A stretch of 54,428 nt of DNA. Source: an uncultured Psychroserpens sp. (GTDB lineage: Bacteria > Bacteroidota > Bacteroidia > Flavobacteriales > Flavobacteriaceae). The stretch lies in NCBI RefSeq assembly GCF_947501425.1, contig NZ_CANMVN010000012.1, positions 1 to 54,428 on the forward strand, read 5' to 3'. The position numbers and the translations under genes are program-made. Below the pieces are notes generated by a model that was given only the letters and a program-made list of their open reading frames with translations, was not told where the DNA came from and did not search any database. Each line of letters starts with the position of its first letter. The stretch's first letter is position 1. This document shows positions 8,714 to 16,127 of the stretch, piece after piece.

Positions 8714-10459
8714 CTAGCTTACTGCAGCTAATTCTAATAAAATAGTACAACCAATAGCAGCAATGGTTCCAATAGCATATCCAAACACAGCCAGAAGTAC
8801 ACCTACTGTAGCTAATGAAGGATGGAAGGCCGATGCGACTATAGGAGCAGATGCTGCGCCACCAACGTTAGCCTGACTTCCTACCGCTAAAAAGAAATAT
8901 GGTGCTTTTATGATTTTTGCAATTCCAATAAGTAGCAATGCATGAATGGTCATCCATACCACACCAATAGCAATAAGACCAAGATTGTCAAAAATAAGAG
9001 TTAAATCCATTTTCATTCCAATACTTGCTACCAGTATATAAATGAAAACACTACCAAATTTACTGGCACCAGCACCTTCATAGTTTTTGGCTTTTGTGAA
9101 CGATAATAATATGGCGATAAGTGTTGCTATACTGATCATCCAGAAGAAAGAAGATCCTAAGAAAGTAAAAATATTTCTTGTTGTTGGCGATTCAATACCA
9201 GCTACTAATTTGTCGAAAAATGGCGCAAGAAAACCTGAGCATAAATGAGCTATACTGACAGTTCCAAATGCAATAGCTGCTATAATCATAATGTCTGTAA
9301 GCGATGGATTGCGTTTGACTTTTTCAGAAAATGTAGAGACTTTTTCTTTTAAATCTTCAATTGCTGAAGTATCGGCTTTTAACCATTTATTTATTTTATT
9401 ACGCTTTCCAATACCTATGAGAATAACAGCCATCCATACATTTGCAACGACAATATCGACAAATACCATTCCTCCATATAATCGTTGGTTATAACCATAT
9501 ATTTCTAACATAGCGGTTTGATTTGCACCACCACCAATCCAGCTTCCTGCTAATGTGGAAAGTCCTCTCCAAACAGCATCAGGTCCAACGCCTCCAACAG
9601 TTTCTGGAGATATAGATGCTATTAATAAAATAGCAATTGGTCCACCTATGACAATTCCCAGAGTTCCAGTAAAAAACATTACCAGTGCTTTCCATCCGAG
9701 ATTGAAAACACCTTTAAGATCAATACTTAATGTCATTAATACTAATGCTGCAGGTAATAAATATCGGCTCGCCATATAGTATAAGCTTGTACTATGTTCA
9801 ACAATTTTGCGGTCTTCAGAAATGGTTTCCCATTCAGGAGCTATTAAACCAGACGTCGTCAAAACAGCTGGCAACATGTAAGCAACGAATAGACCTGGAA
9901 CTATTCTGTAAAACTTTTTCCAGAACCCACCTTTTAAAGACTCAGTAAGAAAAACCAAACCTAAGGCAAGCATAAGAAGCCCAAAAACAATAGTATCCTT
10001 AGTAAACAAAGGGGCTTTCACAATGGCTGTGGATGTGTTATTAACGACATTAACATTAACTGGTTGTCCGTTATTTAAAAATTCAATATCTGTGATTTCT
10101 AAAATATTCTGATCGATAAAACTTTCGTCTGCTTTTATTACCACCTGAATTAAATTTTCAGAATTTAAGGTGTATAACCTGTCAGAGTTAAATTTTATAA
10201 CAGCGCTAAAATCTGAAATCTCAGAGACTAGTCCTTCGTTTTCATGACTTAGAATATCTTTTATTTTAGCTATGGAGTCTTTTGTAGTTACTCTCATAGA
10301 AAAATCAGTAAAACTCAATTTATCTACAGAAAAAGGTATGGCAAAATCCTTTGAACTATTTTCGTCTACAGACTCTATAGTAATTGTCTGAGCGTTTAAA
10401 CTATTAAAACATGTAAAAAGGAAAAAAAATAAGATACAGAATTTAGAAATTGCTTTCAT
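8714..10459 (-). CDS. DUF819 family membrane protein with an exported N-terminal domain
   Basis: 581 residues. A signal-peptide-like segment (about 1-24, ending SLNAQ) leads into about 130 soluble residues rich in beta-strand pattern (TITIESVDENSSKDFAIPF). The DUF819 permease core follows (about 150-580), with around eleven hydrophobic segments and glycine-rich turns such as GSWIGGGANQTAML and ANVGGAASAPIV. DUF819 proteins are polytopic and resemble transporter folds; no substrate is known to me. Typical members are about 400 residues, so the exported N-terminal domain is additional. It is 48 bp upstream (in transcription order) of the lipoprotein gene, possibly cotranscribed. Confidence 0.85.
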   Translation of the reverse strand: MKAISKFCILFFFLFTCFNSLNAQTITIESVDENSSKDFAIPFSVDKLSFTDFSMRVTTKDSIAKIKDILSHENEGLVSEISDFSAVIKFNSDRLYTLNSENLIQVVIKADESFIDQNILEITDIEFLNNGQPVNVNVVNNTSTAIVKAPLFTKDTIVFGLLMLALGLVFLTESLKGGFWKKFYRIVPGLFVAYMLPAVLTTSGLIAPEWETISEDRKIVEHSTSLYYMASRYLLPAALVLMTLSIDLKGVFNLGWKALVMFFTGTLGIVIGGPIAILLIASISPETVGGVGPDAVWRGLSTLAGSWIGGGANQTAMLEIYGYNQRLYGGMVFVDIVVANVWMAVILIGIGKRNKINKWLKADTSAIEDLKEKVSTFSEKVKRNPSLTDIMIIAAIAFGTVSIAHLCSGFLAPFFDKLVAGIESPTTRNIFTFLGSSFFWMISIATLIAILLSFTKAKNYEGAGASKFGSVFIYILVASIGMKMDLTLIFDNLGLIAIGVVWMTIHALLLIGIAKIIKAPYFFLAVGSQANVGGAASAPIVASAFHPSLATVGVLLAVFGYAIGTIAAIGCTILLELAAVS

Positions 10460-10500
10460 AGGAGATGTTTAGATGTGCAAAATACCAAAATTAATGCGCA

Positions 10501-10532
10501 TAAAAAAAGCGACTTTTTTAAGAGTCACTTTT
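10501..10532 (-). terminator. Terminator of the SPFH-Arc operon
   Basis: On the minus strand AAAGTGACT pairs with AGTCGCTTT (one G-T wobble), followed by a T-run. The stem includes the last codons and stop of the Arc-type gene. Confidence 0.8.
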
Positions 10533-10697
10533 AGTATTGTTTTTAGGTTTGGGTTGTCGGTTCTTTTCTTTGAGATATTGCATGAGCATCCATTCTATCT
10601 GTCCGTTAGTACTTCTGAATTCGTCAGAAGCCCATTTCTCGATTGCTTTCAGCATATCTTCATTTATTCGTAATGCAAATGCTTTTTTCTTGGACAT
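10518..10697 (-). CDS. Arc-type ribbon-helix-helix DNA-binding protein
   Basis: 59 residues, start ATG at 10697. The N-terminal strand KKKAFALRINEDMLKAIEKW followed by the helix-turn-helix of EFRSTNGQIEWMLMQYL is the pattern of the Arc/MetJ ribbon-helix-helix repressors, in which a dimer inserts a two-stranded sheet into the DNA groove. It ends in a basic tail. It is the last gene of the operon beginning with the SPFH gene at 12503, four bases after a 23-codon membrane ORF. An autoregulatory role is plausible but not shown. Confidence 0.85.
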   Translation of the reverse strand: MSKKKAFALRINEDMLKAIEKWASDEFRSTNGQIEWMLMQYLKEKNRQPKPKNNTKSDS

Positions 10698-10701
10698 AGT
10701 A

Positions 10702-10773
10702 TTAATGGATAAACAATGCTATTATTAAACTTAATATAAATAGTAAAAACAAATGTGCTACTTTGAGAATCAT
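10702..10773 (-). CDS. Candidate 23-residue membrane peptide, translationally coupled
   Basis: ATG at 10771-10773 overlaps the TGA of the DUF1648 gene in an ATGA arrangement; the TAA is at 10702-10704, four bases before the Arc-type start. The product begins MILKVAHLFL and is almost wholly hydrophobic (Leu, Ile, Phe), ending LFIH, so it would be a single membrane helix. The exact fit between two genes argues for real translation, or at least for ribosome re-initiation that couples the flanking genes. No homologue is known to me. Confidence 0.5.
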   Translation of the reverse strand: MILKVAHLFLLFILSLIIALFIH

Positions 10774-11276
10774 GATTTATTGATTTTTTGTTTATAGATT
10801 AGTATAAAAACAGGCAGTATAACACTTATTCCAATTACTGTTGGCATAAACCAACTACCTAATTTAAAGTGACTGCCGTTTGCAGATTCAATAATGGCGT
10901 AATTAATGAACGCAAAGATAAGTATGACAAATAAATTAGTAAACCTTAAAATTCGGGTACTAAATCTATAATTTTTTAAGGCGTTTTCTTCAGTAATATT
11001 CACCATATAATTGTGCAAATGAGGATATTTATTTAATATGAATAAACCAATAAAGGTAATAAGACCAAAAGCGGGAAGCATCCAAAGAAATAACTTGTTG
11101 CTATGGCCATCTACCTCACCTTTTCCATTGAAATGCGAAGGGATAATCTCTGGTAATTCAGAATAGGAGATCAAAGTATAAATAATCATTAATACTAGTA
11201 ATGTCACTGATAAGAGATCAACAACAATGTCCATAGGTTCAAGCGGAACTGCTATTCTTGGTCTGTTGGTTTTCAT
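10770..11276 (-). CDS. DUF1648 domain membrane protein
   Basis: 168 residues with four hydrophobic segments (about 18-38, 65-85, 108-128, 140-162). The DUF1648 signature is present: a first helix followed by SYSELPEIIPSHFNGKGEVDG. In better known proteins this domain occurs in SdpI-type immunity proteins and membrane regulators. Here it lies in an operon with an SPFH protein and an Arc-type repressor; the next downstream start overlaps its stop. Function within the operon is not known. Confidence 0.85.
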   Translation of the reverse strand: MKTNRPRIAVPLEPMDIVVDLLSVTLLVLMIIYTLISYSELPEIIPSHFNGKGEVDGHSNKLFLWMLPAFGLITFIGLFILNKYPHLHNYMVNITEENALKNYRFSTRILRFTNLFVILIFAFINYAIIESANGSHFKLGSWFMPTVIGISVILPVFILIYKQKINKS

Positions 11277-11278
11277 GA

Positions 11279-11437
11279 TTATCTATTTTTATCACGTTCA
11301 AAAATAATCATCGGTGAAGTTTGACCAATATGTTTTACAATCCAGCCTTCTCTGGCATATTGATTTAATAAGTCTTCATATTTTTGAATTCTATTTTTAA
11401 AACCAAGTTTTGGTGTTACTACTTTATATTCTTTCAT
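11279..11437 (-). CDS. Small DUF4177-like protein
   Basis: 52 residues, start ATG at 11437, stop at 11279-11281, two bases before the DUF1648 start. The sequence opens MKEYKVVTPKLGFKNRIQKY, then LNQYAREGWIVKHIG and IIFERDK. This fits the DUF4177 pattern: a YKVV strand, a helix of the KYEDLLNQYAREGW type, and a closing strand with FERD. Function unknown. Small size and position inside a tight operon make it a genuine gene rather than a chance ORF. Confidence 0.8.
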   Translation of the reverse strand: MKEYKVVTPKLGFKNRIQKYEDLLNQYAREGWIVKHIGQTSPMIIFERDKNR

Positions 11438-11449
11438 GGGTTTATTTAT

Positions 11450-11641
11450 TTACAACTTTTCGTTATTTGACTCATCGTCCTTAAAAATGACCAAGGCTAA
11501 AATTACGCCTAGTATTAGTCCAATCATAGAACCATATACAACTCCCATTGCCACATTACCTGTAATGGCTCCTATAGTTGTTCCGATGCTACTGCCTAAT
11601 GCGCTTCCAATGGCGATGCTATATATCTGATTCTTATTCAT
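11450..11641 (-). CDS. Glycine-zipper small membrane protein
   Basis: 63 residues; two hydrophobic helices rich in Gly and small residues (SIAIGSALGSSIGTTIGAIT and GVVYGSMIGLILGVILALVI) and a charged C-terminal tail (KDDESNNEKL). Glycine spacing of this kind supports tight helix packing or oligomerisation. It starts one base after the SPFH stop codon and probably works in the membrane with the SPFH protein; this is inferred from coupling only. An antisense ORF over the same bases is a shadow. Confidence 0.75.
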   Translation of the reverse strand: MNKNQIYSIAIGSALGSSIGTTIGAITGNVAMGVVYGSMIGLILGVILALVIFKDDESNNEKL

Positions 11642-11642
11642 C

Positions 11643-12503
11643 TTAATGATTTAAAGTGCCTGTATTTAATACTGGTGATGCGTCTTTATCACCACAGAGG
11701 ATAACCATCAAATTACTAACCATAGCTGCTTTACGCTCTTCATCTAAATCAACAATTTGTTTCTTGCCTAATTCCTCCAAAGCCATTTCTACCATACTCA
11801 CTGCGCCTTCAACAATCTTGTGTCTGGCAGCAACGATAGCAGTAGCTTGCTGACGTTTCAACATGGCATTTGCAATTTCCTGTGCGTATGCTAAATATCC
11901 AATACGCGCTTCTAAAACTTCTATTCCTGCAATTGATAAACGCTCATCAATTTCTTTTTCTAAGGCGTTACTTACCTCATTCACACTAGAACGAAGGGTG
12001 ATATCTTCATCATGGCCTTCATCTGCAAAATTGTCATAAGGATACATGCTCGCTAATTTACGTACAGCAGCATCGGTTTGTACACGAACAAAGTTTTCGT
12101 AAACATCTACATCAAAAGCAGCTTTGTAGGTATTTTGTACACGCCAAACAAGAATGGTGCTGATCATAACAGGGTTACCAAGTTTGTCATTTACTTTTAA
12201 ACGTTCACTATCAAAGTTTCTAGCTCTTAATGATATTTTCTTTTTAGTATAGAAAGGGTTTACCCAATAGAATCCATTCTTTTTTACAGTTCCTATGTAT
12301 TTTCCGAAGAGCAGTAGTACTCTAGATCCATTAGGCTGTACCATAATAAATCCAGGAGCTATTAGTATTGCTATGGGAATTATAACTAAAAATTCTGGGC
12401 TTTGAGTTACTATTGAACTTACTATTGGTCCGAAAAATAATATGAGGAATACAAATAGCACAAGGTACCCGTTTGCTGGGACTATAGTTTTTTCTTCTTT
12501 CAT
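11643..12503 (-). CDS. SPFH (stomatin/prohibitin-like) membrane protein
   Basis: 286 residues. Two N-terminal hydrophobic stretches (about 11-33 and 36-52) anchor it; the SPFH domain spans about 50-230, with GFIMVQPNGSRVLLLFGKYI, WRVQNTYKAAFDV and IEVLEARIGYLAYAQEIANA. SPFH proteins form membrane-organising oligomers. It is the first gene of a six-gene operon ending in an Arc-type repressor and has a good promoter upstream. No NfeD-type partner is adjacent, which is the usual companion for slipins; here the partners are a glycine-zipper protein, DUF4177 and DUF1648. Confidence 0.9.
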   Translation of the reverse strand: MKEEKTIVPANGYLVLFVFLILFFGPIVSSIVTQSPEFLVIIPIAILIAPGFIMVQPNGSRVLLLFGKYIGTVKKNGFYWVNPFYTKKKISLRARNFDSERLKVNDKLGNPVMISTILVWRVQNTYKAAFDVDVYENFVRVQTDAAVRKLASMYPYDNFADEGHDEDITLRSSVNEVSNALEKEIDERLSIAGIEVLEARIGYLAYAQEIANAMLKRQQATAIVAARHKIVEGAVSMVEMALEELGKKQIVDLDEERKAAMVSNLMVILCGDKDASPVLNTGTLNH

Positions 12504-12550
12504 TGGTTTAGGTTTAAGTTAAATAATTCAATATGATGTTATTTTGATAT

Positions 12551-12581
12551 CAAATTTACATCAAAGATTTTTAACTTGCAA
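12551..12581 (-). promoter_or_regulatory. Promoter of the SPFH-Arc operon
   Basis: On the minus strand TTG (12579-12581) and TAAATTTG (12551-12558) are 20 bases apart, matching the TTG / TAnnTTTG consensus. The SPFH start lies 48 bases downstream. Confidence 0.7.
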
Positions 12582-12699
12582 ATTAAGTTTGGCACGCCAT
12601 TTGCTATATATGAATTGTAAATGCTTATGATGATGTTAGTAGAGGAGTGATTACCTCGCATAACGGAGTAACATTTATCATTTGGTTGGTTAGTTAGTA

Positions 12700-12732
12700 A
12701 AAACGCATCTCAGACTTTGAGATGCGTTTTTA
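12700..12732 (-). terminator. Terminator of the 13684 hydrolase gene
   Basis: AAACGCATCTCA (12701-12712) pairs with TGAGATGCGTTT (12718-12729), loop of five, with T-rich tails on both strands. Confidence 0.88.
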
Positions 12733-12757
12733 ACTTTTATAAACTAATTCGTAAGAT

Positions 12758-13684
12758 TTATTTCAGTATAAAATCACTAACACTGGTGATTAATTCTTCT
12801 GAAATTTTTCTAAAGGATTCATTATAAGATTTAGAATTTTCCAGTTGATCACCTTCTATAATAAATAATACATGATTCATGTTTTCTAGGATTACAAGTT
12901 TTGCTTTTTCTGAAGCATCTTTTAATAATTTAGCTTCATCTACAGATACTTGAAGATCTTTTGTTCCGTTAATAATCAATGCTGGTATTGCTAAAGACCT
13001 AAGAATCTCTTGTGGATTATACTGCATCCAATTCATGATGAAAGGTTGAATATCTAATCTAAAAATTGAACCTAACGCAGGAGGATAATCACTTGTAGTT
13101 TGTCCTTTTTTTAAACTAGCAAAGGCTTTTTTTGTAGGATCTACTAATGACGGATCCATGTTAGCGACCTGATTAGTGATGACTTCATCAATGGACTGGC
13201 CTGCTCCTGCTAACGAGATGAAACCATCTGCTCTGTCTTTTGCAGCAAGCATTCCTACTAAACTTCCCTGACTATGACCTATAACATAGATTTCAGAATA
13301 ACTTGTTTGATCTTTAAAATAGTTCACTACCGAAATGGCATCCGTTACAAAATCGTCAAATGTAATATTTGGATCAACATTGTTTTTTAGTATTTGTTTT
13401 ACAATACGTTTATCATATCTAAATGTAGCTATGCCTTTATTTGTAAGTCCTTCTGCTAATTTTTTTAGAGAATTATTTTTCAAAAAATTCTGATTCCCAT
13501 TTCTGTCTGTGGGTCCAGAACCTGCAATGATAATTGCTAATTTTGGTTTGTCGATATCGTTTGGTAATAATAAAGTGCCATCTATTAAGGCATTGACTGC
13601 AATATCTTGAGCAGTATATTTGAGCTCTTGAGCAGATACATTGAGAACTAGACAAAAGAGAATAAGTCTTAAACAATAGGTCAT
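12758..13684 (-). CDS. Exported alpha/beta hydrolase
   Basis: 308 residues from the ATG at 13684, which gives a proper signal peptide (LRLILFCLVLNVSAQ); a start 13 codons upstream would precede it with charged residues. The fold features are IIAGSGPTDRNGN (oxyanion region), the nucleophile elbow GHSQGS, an acid in NGTKDLQV, and the histidine in NMNHVLF. It is an esterase/acylaminoacyl-peptidase-like serine hydrolase; the substrate is unknown. It stands alone, with a terminator after it and a long gene-free stretch before it. Confidence 0.85.
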   Translation of the reverse strand: MTYCLRLILFCLVLNVSAQELKYTAQDIAVNALIDGTLLLPNDIDKPKLAIIIAGSGPTDRNGNQNFLKNNSLKKLAEGLTNKGIATFRYDKRIVKQILKNNVDPNITFDDFVTDAISVVNYFKDQTSYSEIYVIGHSQGSLVGMLAAKDRADGFISLAGAGQSIDEVITNQVANMDPSLVDPTKKAFASLKKGQTTSDYPPALGSIFRLDIQPFIMNWMQYNPQEILRSLAIPALIINGTKDLQVSVDEAKLLKDASEKAKLVILENMNHVLFIIEGDQLENSKSYNESFRKISEELITSVSDFILK

Positions 13685-13800
13685 AATTATATTTTTAGTA
13701 ATGTCACGCAATAGATGTACCAAAGTTAACTAAAAAATAAGATGAAAATTGTATCATTTTATAGTCTGAAATTTATAAAAAAAACAAATTCACAAAATGC

Positions 13801-13865
13801 ATTTCATCGATGAAATACAATATTTCATCTAAAAATGTTAAAATTAAGTGTATTTCATCGATTAA
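13801..13865 (+). promoter_or_regulatory. Iterated TTTCATC motifs with a 16-bp palindrome
   Basis: ATTTCATCGATGAAAT (13801-13816) is a perfect palindrome. TTTCATC recurs at 13802, 13823 and 13853 (about two and three helical turns apart), the last as TTTCATCGATTAA. They lie just upstream of a good promoter at 13880-13908 and look like sites for an activator or repressor. Confidence 0.5.
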
Positions 13866-13879
13866 TTACGTATTTAAAC

Positions 13880-13908
13880 TTGTAAATTGAAATAGAGTTC
13901 TATATTTG
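13880..13908 (+). promoter_or_regulatory. Promoter inside the 13.7-14.07 kb gene-free stretch
   Basis: TTG (13880-13882) and TATATTTG (13901-13908) are 18 bases apart. This is among the best plus-strand promoter matches in the window, yet no plus-strand gene follows before the terminator at 14018. Confidence 0.65.
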
Positions 13909-13913
13909 AAGTG

Positions 13914-14048
13914 TACTAAAATTTAGTTTTTAGTTCAATGGATTAATTAATTAATATTTGCATATGTGCAGAATTAGAGACCCTAAATCTACCACATATA
14001 TTAAAAAGCAAATTAGGAAAACCAAGGTTGAGGGACCTTGGTTTTTTC
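13914..14048 (+). ncRNA. Candidate small RNA of about 130 nt
   Basis: Between the promoter at 13880-13908 and the plus-strand terminator at 14018-14048 no convincing protein gene is present. A stem is possible between ATATGTG (13962-13968) and CACATAT (13993-13999). The next plus-strand gene (14698) is cut off by the terminator and by the minus-strand alkB gene, so this is not a leader. It fills the only gene-free stretch over 350 bases. Ends are estimated; expression is not shown. Confidence 0.5.
14018..14048. terminator. Terminator of the candidate small RNA; may also serve alkB
   Basis: AAAACCAAGGT-type stem: ACCAAGGT (14021-14028) pairs with ACCTTGGT (14035-14042), extended by A-T pairs. 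The plus-strand tail is T-rich (TTTTTTCTTTTT); the minus-strand tail is weaker. Confidence 0.85.
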
Positions 14049-14067
14049 TTTTTATATAATTAATCAT

Positions 14068-14670
14068 TTATATGATGGTTCTAAAAGTAAGGTTGATACG
14101 CTCTCCTATAGTTTTTTTTGTTTTTGCTATTTGATGTAGCCAATAATGTTGCATTTCACCTTTCATAATTAAAAGACTCCCATGATTCAGATCTAATTTA
14201 TGTCTTTCATCTTTATTATGACGATGTTTGAAATGAAATGGTCGTGTTTCCCCAAAACTCACTGAAGCTATAACAGGATTGATACCAAGTTCCTTTTCAT
14301 TATCGGCATGCCAGCCATTACTATCATTTCCATCGCGATATAAATTGAGCAAAACACTTGTGAACTTATGTTGAGCCATTTGCTCAATATCATATTTTAT
14401 TTGAGAAAGTTCAGGAGTAAACACATGAGGATGCATTGTAATATTAGAATAGGAATACGGTTTAGAATTTTCTGCGTATAATGCTGTGAGACGAGGTTGT
14501 TTATAGGTTTTTCCAAATACTGTAATGTCATCTTGTTGCCATTGGATATCCTCTTTTAGCACATTAAAATAAGTGTTTGCCTTATCTATATCATAGAAAT
14601 TTTCGATGTAGATAAGTTCCGCATTAGGCAGATTTAAGATTGTTTTTTCTCCAGAAAATAAGTCCATCAC
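14068..14670 (-). CDS. alkB: AlkB-type alpha-ketoglutarate-dependent DNA dioxygenase
   Basis: 200 residues (Met1 or Met2 may start). It is an Fe(II)/2-oxoglutarate dioxygenase that removes alkyl groups from nucleic acid bases. Fe ligands His121 and Asp123 (WHADNE) and His179 (in HYWLHQ) are present, as are Arg191 and Arg197 of RINLTFR, which bind 2-oxoglutarate and stabilise the site. The N-terminal lid segment includes PRLTALYA. Length fits the short ALKBH2/3-like bacterial group. Divergent from the dipeptidase gene, 27 bp apart. Confidence 0.92.
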   Translation of the reverse strand: MMDLFSGEKTILNLPNAELIYIENFYDIDKANTYFNVLKEDIQWQQDDITVFGKTYKQPRLTALYAENSKPYSYSNITMHPHVFTPELSQIKYDIEQMAQHKFTSVLLNLYRDGNDSNGWHADNEKELGINPVIASVSFGETRPFHFKHRHNKDERHKLDLNHGSLLIMKGEMQHYWLHQIAKTKKTIGERINLTFRTII

Positions 14671-14697
14671 TTAATTTTTATCTAAATTAGCTATATC

Positions 14698-15381
14698 ATG
14701 AAGATCCACAAAATATTAATTCTTACTTGTATTGCTTTCACTTTTGCCTTTTCTCCTCAAAAGCAAAATGGTTTACCCGATGGATTTATTAATGTTAAAG
14801 AGATTATTCCAGACATTGATGTAGAGTTGCGTTATTTTTCTAATAATAACTTTGTAGGTGATACTATTGATGGTTACAAAGCAAACAAACTCATTCTAAC
14901 CAAGCAATCTGCACAGGCACTTAAGAACGTTCAAGATGAGTTACAGGAACAAAATTTATGTTTGAGAGTTTATGATGGTTATCGACCACAACGCGCTGTG
15001 AATCATTTTATTCGTTGGGCAAAAGATTTGAATGATACTATACATAAGCAACAATTTTATCCAGAGGTAGAGAAGCGTTTTTTATTTAGAGAAGAATATA
15101 TAGCCACGCGTTCAGGCCATAGTCGAGGCAGTACTTTAGATCTTACCATAATTGATGGTAACACCAATAAGCCTTTAGACATGGGGAGCCCGTATGATTT
15201 CTTCGGAAAAGAATCCTGGGTGGATCATCCAGATCTTACTGAAGAGCAAAAGACTAACCGACAACTATTACAAAAGGTGATGCTGAAGCATAATTTCAGA
15301 AATTATCCCAAAGAATGGTGGCATTTTACGTTGCGATGGGAGCCTTTTCCAAAAACCTATTTCGATTTTGAAGTAGAGTAG
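14698..15381 (+). CDS. Exported D-alanyl-D-alanine dipeptidase (M15, VanX-like)
   Basis: 227 residues with a short signal peptide (KILILTCIAFTFAFS). Zinc-peptidase motifs of the VanX/DdpX family: SGHSRGSTLDLT with His141 and Asp148, and EWWHFTL with catalytic Glu206 and ligand His209; DGYRPQRA carries the conserved Arg. The enzyme cleaves D-Ala-D-Ala in the periplasm. No VanH, VanA or VanRS genes are near, so this is wall turnover or nutrient recovery, not a glycopeptide resistance cluster. Convergent with the next gene, five bases apart. Confidence 0.92.
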   Translation: MKIHKILILTCIAFTFAFSPQKQNGLPDGFINVKEIIPDIDVELRYFSNNNFVGDTIDGYKANKLILTKQSAQALKNVQDELQEQNLCLRVYDGYRPQRAVNHFIRWAKDLNDTIHKQQFYPEVEKRFLFREEYIATRSGHSRGSTLDLTIIDGNTNKPLDMGSPYDFFGKESWVDHPDLTEEQKTNRQLLQKVMLKHNFRNYPKEWWHFTLRWEPFPKTYFDFEVE

Positions 15382-15386
15382 AAAAG

Positions 15387-16127
15387 TTAGTCTTGTTTGA
15401 TGAATTTATCAGTGTCAAATAACCAAGTTTCTACTTTACTTTCACCATTATAGAATCCATTATCTTCATCATATTCGTAGTGGAAATAGGATAATTCCCC
15501 CAATTCTGAATTGTATTTAAGATTAATTTTATTAACTCGATTTGCACCAGCAAGCAGGTATTTGTCTCCTTGAAATATCGTTTCATATTGGACGAATCCA
15601 TCAGTTGTAATTTGGTAAACTCTTGCTAAACAGTGATGTAATCCTCCACCATAAGTTCCCCAACCCAACATTAAATAGTAGGTTTTGTTTTTTGACTTTA
15701 TAGCATGAATATCATAAATGATAACGCATGTAGGTTCGCCAGTCATATATTCATCTCCAGAGTCTAATTGTTGATATTTAATCTGTCCTGAGCTGTTTTT
15801 AAACTGAACATAAGACGCCATATCGTGCCAACTTCCTCCATTGATTCTGTCCCAACTATACGTTTTAACTAAACTATCTTCTGATAGTTTTATAGTTACA
15901 TATTTTGATAGTTTTTTCATAGGACTATAAAAGCTTGTAGTGTCCTTAAGCTTTAATTTCATCCGACCCTCAATAATTGGAGACATACAAATTGCTAACT
16001 CAGTATCTACAGTATTTAAAAGTTTGAAATTTTCAGTTATGAAAGTATCATCAAAGTCATTATTTTGAGTATGTGTAACATTTGATAAAACAAGTAGCAA
16101 TGCTGTTGTTAAGATTGTTCTAATCAT
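15387..16127 (-). CDS. Exported protein of unknown function
   Basis: 246 residues from the ATG at 16127, giving the signal peptide IRTILTTALLLVLSNVTHTQ. This start overlaps the stop of the YfiT-like gene by eight bases; the upstream start (16163) would precede the signal with polar residues. The mature part is beta-rich with a GWGTYGGGLHHCLARVYQ segment and ends in WLFDTDKFIKQD. No family is recognised. Probably translated with the YfiT-like gene. Confidence 0.7.
   Translation of the reverse strand: MIRTILTTALLLVLSNVTHTQNNDFDDTFITENFKLLNTVDTELAICMSPIIEGRMKLKLKDTTSFYSPMKKLSKYVTIKLSEDSLVKTYSWDRINGGSWHDMASYVQFKNSSGQIKYQQLDSGDEYMTGEPTCVIIYDIHAIKSKNKTYYLMLGWGTYGGGLHHCLARVYQITTDGFVQYETIFQGDKYLLAGANRVNKINLKYNSELGELSYFHYEYDEDNGFYNGESKVETWLFDTDKFIKQD

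Noticed and set aside
13964-14059. 31-residue ORF in the candidate small RNA (starts MCRIRDPKSTTYIKKQ)
   Set aside because: It reads straight through the terminator stem and T-run, so the full transcript would rarely be made; no coupled gene. It could still be a weak peptide.
14698-15381. Glycopeptide-resistance locus around the VanX-like gene
   Set aside because: No VanH, VanA-type ligase or VanRS genes nearby, and a signal peptide points to wall turnover instead.
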